A stretch of 64,000 bases of DNA from Tetragonia tetragonoides. Taxonomy: Eukaryota > Streptophyta > Magnoliopsida > Caryophyllales > Aizoaceae. Made by a program: the position numbers and the translations under genes. A model generated the notes under the pieces. The model worked only from the letters and a program-made list of their open reading frames with translations, made no database searches and was not told the origin of the DNA. The DNA is taken from NCBI GenBank assembly GCA_038025085.1, contig CM076144.1:31617501-31681500 (forward strand). Direction: 5' to 3'. Positions within the stretch are counted from its first letter, which is position 1, and each line of letters opens with the position of its first letter. This document shows, piece after piece, positions 34,748 to 47,894 of this stretch.

Positions 34748-37700
34748 ATCTTCCCCTTCCCGACTTAATTGGGGAGTACCACCACACCGGCTCCTTTACA
34801 ACAATCATCGAACTTCTTGGTCTGCATCACCTTTGTCAACATATCTGACAAGTTATCATCAGTGTGAATTTCATCGAGCTGCAATAGCTTCTCTTCTAGC
34901 ACATCTCGTATCCAGTGATATCGAAAATTAATATGTTTTGTACGAGAGTGATAAGTTGAATTTTTAGCTAAGTGAATAGCACTCTGATTATCTCATTTTA
35001 AGACATACCTGTCTTGATTTTGTCCCAACTCACGGAGGAGAATTTTCATCCATAATATTTCCTTGCACACTTCCGTAGCTGCGATATACTCTGCCTCCGT
35101 TGTGAAAAGTGCAACACATTTTTGCAATTTTGACTACCACGACACAACTTCCCTTGCAAAGATAGTCACATATCCTGACGTCATTTTTCTCGAATCGACA
35201 TCTCCAGCCATGTCTGCATCTGTGTAACCTTCTAACACAGGTTCTCCTTCACCAAATAGTAAACACCTTTTAGTGGTACCCCGGAGATAACGAAGTATCC
35301 ACTTCATAGCTTCCCAATGTGTTTTTCTGGAGTTAGATAAGAATCTGCCTACTGCATCGACTGCATAGGTAATATCTGGTCTGGTACAAACTATGACATA
35401 CATAAGGCTGCCAACTGCTGACGAATAAGGGATTTTTCTCATCTCTTCTTTCTCTGTCTCATTTCTTGGACTCTGCCTCTTACTGAGTTTGAAATGTCCG
35501 GCTAATGGAACACTTACTAGCTTGGCTTTGTCCAAATTGAATCGTTCAAGAACCTTTTCAATGCAGCGTTCTTGAGATAGCCACAATAGCTTCTTGGAAC
35601 GATCTCGGGTGATCTTTATTTCAAAGATCTATTTTGCTAGTCCCAAATCTTTCGTGGCAAACGACTTGCTTAGGGCGTTCTTAAGAGCTGCAATTTTTCT
35701 CTTATCCTGCTCAACATATAGCAAAAGTATGATGGAATCGCCATTATCATACATCTTCATGAAGACACAATTATCGGCATGAGTCTTCGCGAAATTGTAT
35801 TCAGCCATGAAAGAATCAAACTTCTTGTATCATTGCCTCGGTGCTTGCTTTAGACCATAGAGGCTCTTTTTCAGTTAGCATACCATGTCTTCTTTACCCG
35901 GTTCTTCAAACCCCTCGGGTTGCGCCATGTATATCTCTTCAACTAGGTCTCCATGTAGGAATGCAGTTTTGACGTCGAGTTGCTCGATCTCTAAGTCTAG
36001 GCTGGTGACTAGACCGAGAACTGCTCAGATAGATGACATTTTCACCACCGGAGAGAATATTTCATCAAAATCAATACTCTTCTTTTGGTTACAGCCCTTG
36101 ACCACGATCCTGGCCTTGTATTTGGGATTTGGATTGCTTTCTCCGGACTTGATCTTGTAAACCCATTTGTTTTAGGGCTCGCCTTCCTTTGGGTAACTTG
36201 ACAAGATGATATGTATGGTTCTCATGCAACAATTGCATATCCTCTTTCATGGCTTTCTTCCATTCTTCTCTTTGAGGATCCTTCATAGCCTCGTCATAGC
36301 TTTGAGGCTCCCCCACATCCATGAGTGTCACATACTCATGTGGAGGATATCTTGTGGAAGGTCTTTTCTCTCTGGTTGATCTCCGCAACTCAGGTTCTGG
36401 CTCACTGGATTCGTAAGAGTCATCATCATTTATCTTCTATCGAGGGCTCGCCTGGATCGGGCATATCACCAGCATCATTATTCTCGCTTGTTTGTTCCCC
36501 ATCATCATCTTGTGCCATAGGGGAAGACTCATCATCTCGTCGAGGGCTAACTGTGGGCCTCTCTGCCTCCTTGATGTCGTCGATGGTCTGATCTTCAAAG
36601 AACTCAAGATCTCTACTTCGAACGATCCTTTTGCTGACAAGATCCCATAACAACCAAACTCATCTTTTGATGAGCCAAGATAAATGCATTGTTTCCCCTT
36701 CGAATCATGCTTTAATCTTTCGTCCTTGGGGATGTGGACATCGACAGCCAAATACCTTAAATTGGTCGAATAAGACCTTCTTTCCCGTCCATATCTCCTC
36801 TGGGATACCTCCATCCAAAGGAACTGGGGGATAATGGTTGATTATATTGACGACTGTCTTGACGGCTTCTCTCCAAAATGACTTAGGGAGTATAGCATGA
36901 GAGAGCATGCAGTGTACTCTTTTCTCGTTTGTGTGGTTCATTCTCTCAGCCACACCATTCAGCTGTGGTGTCTTTGATGGTGTCTTCTCGAGTCTTATGA
37001 CATATGTCCAGTAGGTTTCAAAGGGGCCACAGTACTCTCCATCGTTATATGAACGGACACACTTGAACTTTCGGCCAGTTTCTCGTTCCACCATAACATG
37101 GAACTCTTTGAAAGCCTCAAGTACTTGATCTTTTGTTTTCAACAAAGAAAGCCACACCTTCCTCGAGTTGTCATCAATAAAGGTCACAAAATGTAATGCT
37201 CCATCAAGAGACTTCTTAGTCATATAACACACATCAGTGTCCACCAAATCAAGAATATCATTTCTTCTACGTGGCTTACTAGGTCTACTAAATGAGACTC
37301 TTTGTTGTTTCCCAGCCAAACAATGAGTGCTCGGTTCAAGTATTTTACCTTTCACACCTTGGAGCATATCTTTTCTCACGAGGATTTGTAATCCCCCTTC
37401 TCGCTCATTTGCCCTAGCCTCCTGTGCCACAACTCCAAGCACGAACTATCATGGGCGACGTTAGTTCCTCCCTTGCATAACTTTGCTTGTGTGAAGTACA
37501 ATGAACCTTCCTTTATGCATCTTGCAACAATCATGTTGTTCCTTGTGACCTTCCATTTTTCAATGCCAAACTGGTTTAGGTAACTGGCATCATCTAACTT
37601 TCCGGTTGACATCAGGTTGGGGCGCATATCTGGAACATGTCTCACATATTTTAACACGAGCTGAGATCCCGTGTTGGTCATCAAGGCAATGCTATCTATG

Positions 37701-37830
37701 CCCACGATCTTGCTAGTCACCTTATCTTGACATTACCAAAGTCCCCACTTTGGTAGGTTGAGAAAAACTCTCCATGTGGGGTGACGTGGAAGGAAGCACC
37801 CGAATCAATGATCCATGTGCTATCATCTTC
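34748..37830 (-). pseudogene. Copia pol (protease, integrase, reverse transcriptase, RNase H), many breaks
   Basis: On the minus strand, order as in Copia. Protease WIIDSGASFHVTPH (about 37800). GAG-pre-integrase LWHRRLGQMSEKG (about 37420). Integrase core with VDTDVCY, a degenerate RSYNDGEY and QLNGVAERMN (37300-36900). RT start EWKKAMKEDMQLL (about 36260), SLDLEIEQLDVKTAFLHGDL (about 35960). The active-site YVDD is replaced by YVEQ (about 35720). RNase H GYTDADMAGDVDSRK (about 35200). Frame changes and stops occur repeatedly, for example near 37735, 37380, 36400, 36165, 36030, 35880 and 35640. Not functional. Confidence 0.88.
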
Positions 37831-38740
37831 AGCAAGATTAAGATAATTGTCTTCCCCAAGTAAAAAGACATCGTCAATATCATCTCTCGTCGCCGCGGCG
37901 GTTGTATTGTTCTCTTCTTCTTTCTTCTTTGGATCGATTTGGTAGGGCTTGACATTTCCGGCCTTTTGATCTCTCTTGAGATTTTGGCATTCCGACCTCT
38001 CTGACCCGACTTACCACAATAGTAGCAAGTGACTCTTCGGCGTAATTTGGACCGCCCTCTCGATTTGTCACGACCTCTAGTGTTATTCTTTCCACGGGTT
38101 TCAGATCTACCCATGGGCTCGAGAACGTTTGCCTCTGATTGGGAGGAGATGCCACGTTCCTTCCTTCTCGACTCTTCATTCATTAAACTATCGAAGACGA
38201 TATCCATGGTGAGCTTCCCTTCCCGGATCGAGTTGCTAAGTGTCACTACGAGAGTATCCCAACTTTCTGGTAATGAATTAAGGAGCAACAAGGCTTGTAA
38301 GTTATCATTGATTTTCATCTCGATCTTTCGTAGGTAATTGACAATCCCCTTGAAGGTATTAAGATGCGCAATCATATTTTGGCCATCTTTATACTCCAAC
38401 TTCACCAGTCGTCTTACCAAATGAGTCTTATTTCAAGGCGTCTTCTTCTGAATCATGGATTCTAGTTTTGTCCATAATTCGAAGGCATTGGTGTAGGTTG
38501 ACACGTGCTCAAACAAGCTCCGATAAATGAACTTGAGGATCATGGCCACCATCTTTCTATTTAAGAGTTTTCATTCTTCGTCGGTCGTTCCCGTCGGTTG
38601 TTTCTCGGTTGTGACCGATACATGCAAGTCTTTGCAGGATAGGTGGTCCTCCATCATCGACTTCCAATAGGAATAATTTTCCGCCGTAAGTTTAAACATG
38701 TCACCGTCGTGTCTGACAATCGACTTCACTTTAAATTACA
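37831..38740 (-). pseudogene. Copia gag (UBN2 type)
   Basis: On the minus strand, an N-terminal region (NYSYWKSMMEDHL, about 38690) leads into LVKLEYKDGQNMIAHLNTF and LLLNSLPESWD. A zinc knuckle CYYCGKSGQ... has lost its canonical His and is followed by a frameshift near 37985. A stop lies near 38570 and another break near 38425. RNA-binding coat protein relic. Confidence 0.82.
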
Positions 38741-38766
38741 CTAGAAAAATGGCTCAATAAACCTAA

Positions 38767-38778
38767 GCTCTGATACCA
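38767..38778 (-). other. Copia primer-binding site (initiator tRNA-Met)
   Basis: TGGTATCAGAGC on the minus strand, one base inside the right (5') LTR. This is the classical tRNA-iMet complement and fixes the element's orientation. Confidence 0.9.
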
Positions 38779-38870
38779 CTTTTGGGAAAAGACGGATAAT
38801 TATGGAATTACTTTTTTTCCTCTTTGTGTGATTAAAAATGGGCTAAATAATAAATTGCGGAAAGATAACT

Positions 38871-41169
38871 TGTGATACCCCAATATTTTCTATAATTATT
38901 ATATTGATTTATAAATGATTTACAAATAGTTTCGGAGATTAAATCGTATATTCATTTAAGGATTCGATTTATTCAATTAAAGCCATAATAATATTAATTA
39001 TTATTATGGGACTTTCATAAATTGTATTTATTAATTTTGAGGAGTTTAATTAAATTGGTTTATATATGAATAAGAATTGTTCATATAGTTTTAAATAGTT
39101 TTAATTAGTTTTAATTAGCTTTTTAAATCAGAAAATTATGAAATTAATTCCTAAACCTAGTAGTCCTTGACTTGGGTTGACTAAGGGCCTATATAAGGAA
39201 AAGGTTAGACAATTAGTCAGTTTTGCAAACTGAGCCAAAACCCTCAAGCATTCTCTCTTTCTCTCTCTCCTCTCACTCACGTTTGACCTCTCTCTCTCTC
39301 TCTCTCCTTCTCTCTCACCGGCTCTCTCCTCTCTCCTCACCACTCCTCCGGCAGCTCTCACCGCCCAGTCACCGGAAAACCCCCACAGGAGGTAATCTTC
39401 CTCTCTCCCTCTCTCTTTCTCTTTCTTTTTCCTTCTCTCTTTCTCTTCGCGTCTTCTCTCCCCCTCCCCTGTTTCGGCCCCGCGCCACTTCGAGCCACCA
39501 CGGCGCCACCAGGCCGTGCTTGGGTGGTCACCGGTGATGGCCCATGCCGTCGGCTGGGCCCCCTTGCTCTCTCTTCCTCTCTCTCGCTCGTTATCTCTTT
39601 CTCTCTCTCTCACGCTCGCAAACTCTCTCTTCTTCTCTCCTCTCTTCGCCGGAGCTCCGGCGACCACCACCACTGGCCATGGTGGCCAGTGGGTGGTGGT
39701 GGTGGTGATGGGTCGGGTTATGGGTCCCATGCATGGGTACCCGTGACCTAGACCTAGTTTTAAAATTAGGGTTTCGTTTTTATATTTTTCGTAATTATTA
39801 ATTCGATTTTCAGTATTTTTGATTTAATGTTTTTATTTTTCTGCACTCATTCGGAATCGGAATTTGGATTTTCAAAAGCCTAGATTGGTTGAAATAAATC
39901 ATGGAATTTAATAAAAATATCATATTCAGATTTAGTTACTGTCTGTATTTTCATATTGAATTAATACTGATTCGGTAATTATTTTTAATTAGGACGTAAC
40001 GAGCAAGTGTGATTATTGTCGATTGGTTGGAGCATACTTATGTTGCTAGCGTATTAGTGGTATGCTCTCATACCTACCTTCTTCCAAAGCCCCATCAAAA
40101 TAATTTTGATGTGTTATGTGCTAATTGGAAATTTGTTGTGAATTTAATATGCAAAGCATGATTAAATTATATCATCGTTATTATGAAGTTATTAAGCATG
40201 ATTCACTGCTGTAAGTATGAGTTATAATTAGCATATTGATGTTAGCATGTTTTGGGAATTAATTAGTCCATATGATGATTATTGGACAATTGTTGAATCG
40301 CGAATTATTAATATTATATATTATATGCTAATTGGTATGGGTAATATTGAGTGCTAGTGAGCACCTATATATTATCGTTGCATGTGTTTGGTGATTTGTA
40401 AATTTTTGGATATCATATTACCCTGCTGAAGTGCTGCCGAAATTTGGCTAGACATTACTTGTCTTCATTATTGAATTATCGTCGTTATTGAATTAAAGCA
40501 TGTTTAATTCTCAACGTATTGAATTATCATTATCTCTAATCAAGACGGATTGTCTATGTCGTATTTCGTGTGATCACTATACAAGACTTGCATATAAAAG
40601 AATGTCGTTATGCGTATGCTTGATTATGTGCTTATGTGCGTATGCAAATGAATTTCAATTATTCTTCTAAAACCTCAGGTAAGGTTTGCGAAAAGTTTTT
40701 ACTAGGTACGGATGACGTTTATTCAGTTTATCTGATTTTTGTTTCTCTTTTGTCTCTTTTCTTTTCTTCTTTATTTTGTTTCCGTCACGGAAACCAAAGT
40801 ACAGGTTTAGTTGATTGAGGACGTACGTCTTGGAAGGTAGAGTTGGCGTCGGTTTTTAGAACTGTTTCTATTAAGATAGATCATGGGATTATTTTTATTG
40901 GATTTAGCCCTTTGAAGGAAAGTTGTAATAAATTTGATTTAATGGTTTTAGCTCACTATATAGACAACTCTGATATTAATTGTTTAGTTTGTTTAGTTCC
41001 TTAGTAAGCTCCTTTTGATGCCTAGTCTTTCTTTCTATTTAGCATTTACTCCTTACTGATAAATGTTGCAGTGACATCCCCCTAGGTTCGGGACGTTTCT
41101 GCGGTGTCAAGTTGCGCACAGCGACGTCGATAGTTCCCAGGAAATCGTTGCGAATTTGGGGGTGTTACA
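38871..41169. mobile_element. Solo LTR inside the Copia right LTR
   Basis: 2,299 bp from TGTGATACCCCAATATTTTC to GGGGGTGTTACA. Flanks are TAACT / TAATG; the left Copia LTR shows the empty site AAAGATAATGACACC. TGTGATACCCC...GGGGTGTTACA ends are common in Ty3/gypsy chromovirus LTRs. A TATATAAGG box (about 39190) is followed by a CT-rich leader (39240-39440). Long low-complexity Ser/Leu and Arg/Glu frames at 39128-39750 come from this CT/GA tract and are not genes. Confidence 0.78.
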
Positions 41170-41442
41170 TAATGACACCGAGAATTTTATGTGGAAAACC
41201 CTCCAAGACGAAGGGAAAACCACGGGACCTTTGGTCCGATAAAACTTCCACTATAATGAGTAGGATTACAAAATGTCGTCCCTAGTATGGACTAGAGTAT
41301 ATCACTCAATGAACTCACCCACAAAAGGATGGATTGCAATAGATTACAATCTCACCAAAATGGTGGCGCTCTAGTGAACTTGAGAATATGACAATTACCT
41401 CAAGTTCCCTCACTTTTGTATGTGGCTCTCTCTCACACTTAT

Positions 41443-43005
41443 TGTAGGCTACCTGATTTTTTCCCCTTTTTCTTCGCCCCTTCTTCTTGGTTTCCGGGTG
41501 GCCGGAACGTGCAGCCTGGGAGAGCGCGGTCGTTCGGGTTTTCGTGAATCTTTGAGTGTGAATGCACATCAAGATTTTCCTTTCGCACTAAGGACATGAT
41601 TAAGATTGTCGGAAGTCGCCACCAAATTTAAGGAAATTTGGAACCCTTGGAATCAAATCGATAGTCTAAAAAGACGTAAACTCAATTCCTATGCACCCCA
41701 ATCCCTCTTGGGGAAATTGACTTCATAAATGAGTTCGGGGGCGTGAGTATGAGCTAGGAAGGTGTTAGGCACCCAATTCGCCCGTTGACAACAACAGCCT
41801 TTACTAATCGATTCAATATAACTATTAATGCTACGGTTCCAAACAGGGTTCAATTTGTCCAAATTCCTAGTTTTAACTATTGGGTTGAACAAACGTTATT
41901 ATTGTGACCACTTTTAACAATTTATCAAATTACATGCTTTTATTGCTAGAAAACGATAAATATGCTAAAACCTGCGAGTTAGAAGGCACACAAATAATTC
42001 ATCCACCAATCCACAAATAAAGCATAATTTAATCATAAGAAGCAATAAATAGCAAATTTATACATTCATTCATCCATTAATTAGGCTTAATACAAGCCTT
42101 TTTGCTTAAAACGCGCCATGCATGTACATATCACATAAACCAAATTCGTTAGTAATAACAAACAATACAAAATTTATTGAAAACCCTCAGGTTGTATTAC
42201 CTGGATGCTCACAATGAACTTATTTGGGTTATTTTGCTTCAATTCATGCTCTTGATGAGGTGTGAAGGTTTATTTTGCGGTGCTAGGGCTAACCTAAAGA
42301 AGGAGTAGAATCAGAATTTCTGGTTTAATATGAGAGAGAATGTCAAAAGACCAACCTAGGGGTCTCTAACTGCCAACCTCTTCAACTGAACCCTAAGGTT
42401 TGTTTATATAGAAGAGGGGGAGCTGCCAGGGTTTGGCACGGAAAACGAATGGGCCTCGAATTTGCCGTCCACGAGAAAAGGTCCAGGCGGCCATGCAACT
42501 AGGCCGAACGGCTATGCCGGTAGGACAAGTGGTCAAGTCGCTTGGCAAGCGGTCTAGCCGCTAGGCAAGCGGTCAAGCCGCTTGGCTTAGCGGCATAGCC
42601 GATTGTCCTAGAGGTCAACGCTTGAACTCAAGTGTGAGCGCTTGGACCTGAAGTGGCCTGCCTGCATAGGCGTCTGACGTGCTTTTTACGCGGGAGAGGC
42701 TTTTCCGAGGGGGTCCACGCGGGATTGACTGAGTTCCCTTGTTTGGCCAAGGGTTGACTCAAGGGTTTGGGTTCCCTTTCGGGCCCTTAGGTTCATAGAG
42801 GCCTATCTCTCAGTTTTGGACTCCAATTGAATTGAGTCCAACTGGTTTCGATCACTTGTAAAAAAGGCTTTCACTGGTTAATTCAAATGAACTGGGCTAA
42901 TCGTCAGAGCAATTATTCTCGCAACCTATGTTCGAGCAAAATCCAATCCTTTTATCATCGGGTTTTTATGGGGACTTATCATAGACACAATATTTGGTGT
43001 CTACA
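41443..43005 (-). repeat. Gypsy 3' LTR (left)
   Basis: TGTAGGCTACC ... GGTGTCTACA on the plus strand; nearly identical to 57946-59502 with small substitutions and indels. Contains an AGCGG-N5-CCGCT palindrome cluster at 42484-42610. Confidence 0.92.
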
Positions 43006-43082
43006 GATGCCCCTACTTTGGCCGAGCTTGAATAGAGCGAAGGTCAAAGTATTCCTGTGCCAATACCTGCATTAAAACAGGC

Positions 43083-43690
43083 AAACTGAATGAGGTGACA
43101 ATCAGTTAGAGATAAACAATCATTTTAGGATAAGGTAATAATTTTCCCGGTTTATTTGACCGAGAGTTCGACCCTATGCTATAGGTCACACAATAAAATT
43201 CCTTCGATTATCAGTCGAACGGAGAGACCCTATGCTGTAGGTCACACAATAAAAATACTTCATTAGAAAAGATAGGTAATATATGATAAGAAATCCTTCG
43301 ATTTTAGTCAAAGGGTGACCCTGTGCTGTAGGTCAGACAATAAATGTCCTTCGATTTTCAGTCGAAGGGGAACCCTGTGCTGTAGGTTACAAAGTATTTC
43401 GTTAGAAACAAGAATAGTGATGAAAATCCTTCGGCATTTAGTCGAAGGGTGACCCTATCCTATAGGTCAAACAATTAATGTCCTTCGATTTTCGGTCGAA
43501 AGGGAACCCTGTGGTGTAGGTTACACAATAAAAGTATTTCGTTAGAAATAAGATAAAAGATAAAAATCCTTCGACATTTAGTCGAAGGGTAATCCTAGGC
43601 TGTAGGTCAAACAATTAATGTCCCTCGACTTTCAGTCGCAGGGGAACCCTACACAATAAAAATATTTCGATAGGAATAAGATGGGTAGTA
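43083..43690. repeat. Tandem hairpin repeats next to the gypsy 3' LTR
   Basis: About eight diverged monomers of the type TCCTTCGATTTTCAGTCGAA-GGG...ACCCTGTGCTGTAGGTYA-ACAATAAA, arranged as alternating A/B pairs with a period near 150 bp. Each carries a small inverted repeat CCTTCGA / TCGAAGG. Located in the 3' untranslated region of the element. Confidence 0.8.
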
Positions 43691-43899
43691 AATGTTATTG
43701 GAAAGGGTAATAAAATGTTGCTCAGACCTTAGGTCGGGTGCGAGCCCATGCCATTTGCCCGAGTATAAATGTACAAACTTGTTGGTTTAAAATAGTTCCG
43801 CTTTCATAAACGGACTTTGGCGTGCAAATAACTGCTATGGACCTCGCGTGGGGCCCACTGATTTTGAACCAATGGCCCTAAAACGTCATAAGAGAGAGA

Positions 43900-44112
43900 G
43901 TGACTCAGGCGGTCAAACCACCACGTCAAGCGGTCGAACCGCTAGGTGGAGCGGCTAAACCGCTTGCTGGAGCGGCTATGCCGCTTGGTGGAGCGGTTCA
44001 ACCGCTCACCCTAACGGTCAAGCCGTTGGGACTAGCGGCAAAACTGCCTGCCTTGCGGTTCAACAGCCAGCTGGACGGTCTGACCGTCCAGCAAGGCGGT
44101 TTGACCGGCTAC
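43900..44112 (+). repeat. GC-rich palindrome array before the antisense PMD-like unit
   Basis: About ten short inverted repeats of the type AGCGG-TCGAA-CCGCT, GCGGCTAAACCGC, ACGGTCAAGCCGT and GGACGGTCTGACCGTCC at a spacing of about 21 bp. It ends about 250 bp before the ATG at 44366. The 21-bp period keeps frames open and gives a spurious repetitive peptide. Confidence 0.85.
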
Positions 44113-44365
44113 TAGGTTTTCAGCGTGTGCGCATAAAAGGAAGGGGGAAGGCGGAAATGGGTGCGTCATCTTCCCCATTTTGAGCCTTCTCTTTTCTCTT
44201 TCCTCCATTATTTCTTCAAAACTCTCAACATCCATCAAAGCCCCTAGCTCCAAATCTTGTTAGTTGTTCTTGTGTTTTTGAGTGTCAAAACTCAAAATTG
44301 TGTGAATTTGTGAGTTTTGTGAGTTTCACTCAAATTTCCAAAAACTCCATTTTTGCTCTTCATCC

Positions 44366-47300
44366 ATGGCTCCTAAACTTAGAGGAGGTAGGAAAAGGAA
44401 GGAGCAATATATTGTTGTTCATGAGGCCCCGAATGTTTTCACTCGGGTTTTTGTTTCTGGTATACCCCATCACCGGGTGGGTGAGCACCGGTTAGTCCAA
44501 GACGAGTTCACTCGTAGTGATTTCCATCCTACTGATCGTTGGGAGCCCAACGATCTTGTTTTCAAGAAGAATGAGCATTTGGTTACCGTTGGTACCAAAT
44601 GTCGGGTATGTCGGATTTTTTATTTTTATTTTTATTTTTTTATTTTATTTTTTTTTTCTCTTTTACACTTAAAAAATTTTGTGTAGGCAAACATAGAATT
44701 TTTAGGTTGAGAAGCTAATGTGGAAAAAACCAATTTGCGTGAATTTGTTTTTCTTGCTAATTTGTGAATTCCCGTGTGTTTCTTGGATTATATATAATTT
44801 GCATGTGAAGAATGAACTTGTGTGAAATTCATCTTTAATGGTGGAAAATAAATTTGTATGAAATTTATTCTCGTTGCAATTATCATTTATATTGAAAATA
44901 AACTTGAGTGAAGTTTATTTTTGTTTTGGTGGTAGACGGTTTTTGAGTATATTTGTGGAGAATAAACTTGTGTGAAATTCGTTCTCTTTAAAATTTACTC
45001 TTGTCATGCTAAATTTACGAGTTGTAAAAATTTAGGTAAACCGGAGATTGATAGTTGTTACTAGGATCACCTAGCTAATTGTCTTTGCAATTGTTGTGTT
45101 GTATAGGATGTCGACACTACCATGCGGGGTTACGGTAGCCTTTCGAGTATCGAGAAAGCCCGTAGGTACGTGACTCCTTCGGTCAACGCTATTGTGGAAC
45201 GTTGTGGCTTCGGTCACTTTTTAGCGTCCATCGCTTCTGCTGAGCGCTCCGACCGATTGCTCGTTAGAGGTCTTGCAGAGCGGTACTGGGATACTACTAG
45301 TACTTTTCATTTTCCCACGGGTGAGATTATGATCACCCCTTTCGAGTTCGGTCTCATTTCCGGGCTCCCTTGCACCGGTATCCCCCTCACTTATGGAGAG
45401 GTGAGTAGGGATGACATGGTGGAGATGTTCGGCCTTTTTGGGGCCAACTGGGATGGTATGAAGTATGGGAGGACTGACGTCATGGTCCAGTTCTTGACCA
45501 ACCCAAGGAAGCTGATGAAGGTCACGGCGGAGCAGCACGCCCGCCTTTTATTGGCTTATGTTCTAGCTTATTCCGTTTTTGCGGATAAAGCTAGTAGGTA
45601 TCATGTTTGTTATTTCCCGTGCTTGCGGGATTTGGACAGAGTTGCGGAGTACAATTGGGGTCTTCCCGCATACTCCTGTCTTCTTTGGTGCTTGAGGCAG
45701 TCCAGCCACCTCAGTGGAGAGGAGGGCGCGTCTCGCGTCTCCTTGGTTGGTTATTGGAAGGTTATGGAGGTAATTTCCTTTTACCCTTCTTATACTTTGT
45801 GCCTTTGGCTTTTTACTCACGACTTGTGCCTAATCCATATGCTTTGCATGTCTTAGATTTGGTTTTATGAGCATTTCTCCGACCTTGCCCCTCTTCTCGA
45901 GGCAGAGGATTTGTCCTTTCCAGTGATGCAAACCTGGAAGGGACGGGCATCTTGCCCATTCACTATGCTCCACGCCCTTAAGGAGGCGATATATCCCTTG
46001 ACCGCTTAGGATGTAAGCGATTATCTTTTGTGCTTTTATCGTCCTTTCGTCCTTTTGTGTGCTCATTCTTTGTTTTTGTAAGTCAACTGGTTCCCCTGGA
46101 CGGATTACCTCCCCTGTCTCTCGGACAGATTTTTGGGTGCTCGGGAGTATGACCAGAGGAGGATCCTTATTGAGGGTCCTTTTGGTTTTGAGTGGTTTTT
46201 GGGAGAGAGACTGATTAGGAAAACTTTCTCCGACCTTCCGTCTCCGAGGATTCCTTTGGAGCCTCTGGATTCTATGCTTTATGTTCGTCACCTTACCGTG
46301 GAGCAGGTGAGGATGGCCACCGTTGGGGCGAATGCCCTGGAGTATCTGCTTCCGGCTGATCCTGAGGTGGATCTCATGGTGGCATATATCGAGTTTGCTG
46401 AGGCTCGATTGTGCCCCAACTTCTCTACCGACCCTGTAAATAATGTACTTTTGTTTCTTAATTTCATTTGGAAATTTAGAAATGCGTCTAATTTTTTAAG
46501 TTTTGCAGGGTGCTGCGAATTCTTCGTCGTCTCATGCGAGTGCCTCTTCTCCGCGCCCTAGTCCTCCTACCATGTCGGTGAGTTATATAGGAGTAGACGG
46601 GTCTCCTCAGGTTATACTGATTCTTGAGTTTCGCGGTCCCGATGAGGAGGTTGAGGGATTGCCTCTACCGACCGGTTGTAGAGGGGTAAGTGAGAATCCA
46701 TTGTAGTTTGCAATGTTTCCTTTGTATGTGCACAGTTGGATGCTGCTGAGACGCGGAAGATCTATAGGGGCATGTAGGCCTTTAAGAATTGGATTTCCAG
46801 ATTCGCGTATTGGAGTGTATGCACGAGTCGTCGGTCAGACATTGGAGAGGTATGTTCATTTCAAGTAATAGTGCTTGATTTGAATTTTTGTAATTTTCTG
46901 ACCTTGGGCTTATTTCGCAGCCTGTTCCCGTGGTGAGGCCTCCTAAGCCTCCAGTTATTCGTGCTCCGGAGGTTGGTGTCCACACCGCAGCGTCCTCCTC
47001 CTAGGCAGGAGAGTACGGAGGTGCGTCAGGGGATGCCTCGAGCTAGAGTGGATACGGGGAACCCGCCCCAAGTGCGTTATCTTCCGTAGTGGCCTGCACC
47101 CCCTTCCTATATGGGGTATCCAGGCTATCACATGCCTATGTATCCTCCAGTCCCTCCGAGGGGTTCCTAGAGTCAGGAGAGTACGGGGTATCGCGGCTAT
47201 CCCGGCACATCGGAGCCACCGCGTCATTCACTAGATCCCGCTTACTTGACGGGTTCAGTATTCGCTTTTGACCCCAGAGCTTGGGCGAGTCTCAGCCCGG

Positions 47301-47390
47301 TCCTTCAGGTGCTCCATCATCTAGTGGCCCCGTAGAGTCGTCTCAGGCGGGTCCGAGTACTAGTGATGATGGCCAGTGATATTTGTTGTA
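44366..47390 (+). pseudogene. PMD-like antisense gene of the Tat element
   Basis: Lies opposite to gag-pol. Exon 1 is 44366-44605 (MAPKLRGGRKRK..., donor CGG/GTATGT); exon 2 is 45107-45769, phase 0; exon 3 is 45857-46012. Further exons lie near 46083-46435, 46509-46685 and beyond. The PMD core is in exon 2: ERYWDTTSTFHFPTGEIMI, FGLISGLPCTGIPL, LLLAYVLAYSVFADKASRYH, WGLPAYSCLLWCL, matching the PFGEMTITL / LLGLPVDG / WG.A.L..LYR pattern of PMD proteins. TAG at 46007-46009 interrupts exon 3, its junction to exon 4 is out of phase, and later exons have stops (for example in the Pro/Tyr/Gly-rich tail PGYHMPMYPP near 47120). PMD relation is firm; function unknown. Confidence 0.75.
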
Positions 47391-47879
47391 GTGCATTTCG
47401 AACTTTCGGGCTTGTATTAAACTTGCTATAATAATTGCAGTTTATTCACGCACAAAAATATCACGCCAATGCCCATATGTGAATCTAATCATCTAATTTC
47501 CGAATGGGAAATCACAAAACACGATATCCGAGAATTTCGGATTCTCGAGAATTCAGCACATTTGGGGCACCCCTTCCCCTAAAAAATAAAAAATAAAGTA
47601 AAGAAAAAGGAAATAGGAAAAGAAAATTAAAAGGGAAAAATATTAATAAAGAAAATAAAGAATCAGAAAAATAAAAGGAATAAAGAGTGGAACCTGATAA
47701 TCAAAATAAAAAGAAGGAAAGAAAATAGAAAGGGAATAAATAGAAAAGTGGCAAGAGCCAAAATTAAGGTAAGAAAGATCTAAGGGAAGGCTTCCGAAAT
47801 CTGTCCAAGTGGGGATTAGGAAGGTAGAGCTCGGTCAATGGAGAGGTCGTGTGGACCAAAGTTGTCTCGCGAAGTTCCA
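47391..47879. other. Spacer between the two antisense units
   Basis: A-rich (47575-47760, AAAATAAAG-type low complexity). No coding sequence. Confidence 0.6.
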
Positions 47880-47894
47880 CACCAGGCGCCTATA

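Noticed and set aside
39128..39751. 200-codon Arg/Glu-rich and Ser/Leu-rich frames
   Set aside because: Both strands stay open because of the CT/GA tract in the leader of a solo LTR; no domain.
43900..44115. 71-codon repetitive peptide with Val-Lys-Pro-Leu motifs
   Set aside because: Product of the 21-bp palindrome period, which keeps frames open; no initiation context and no known family.
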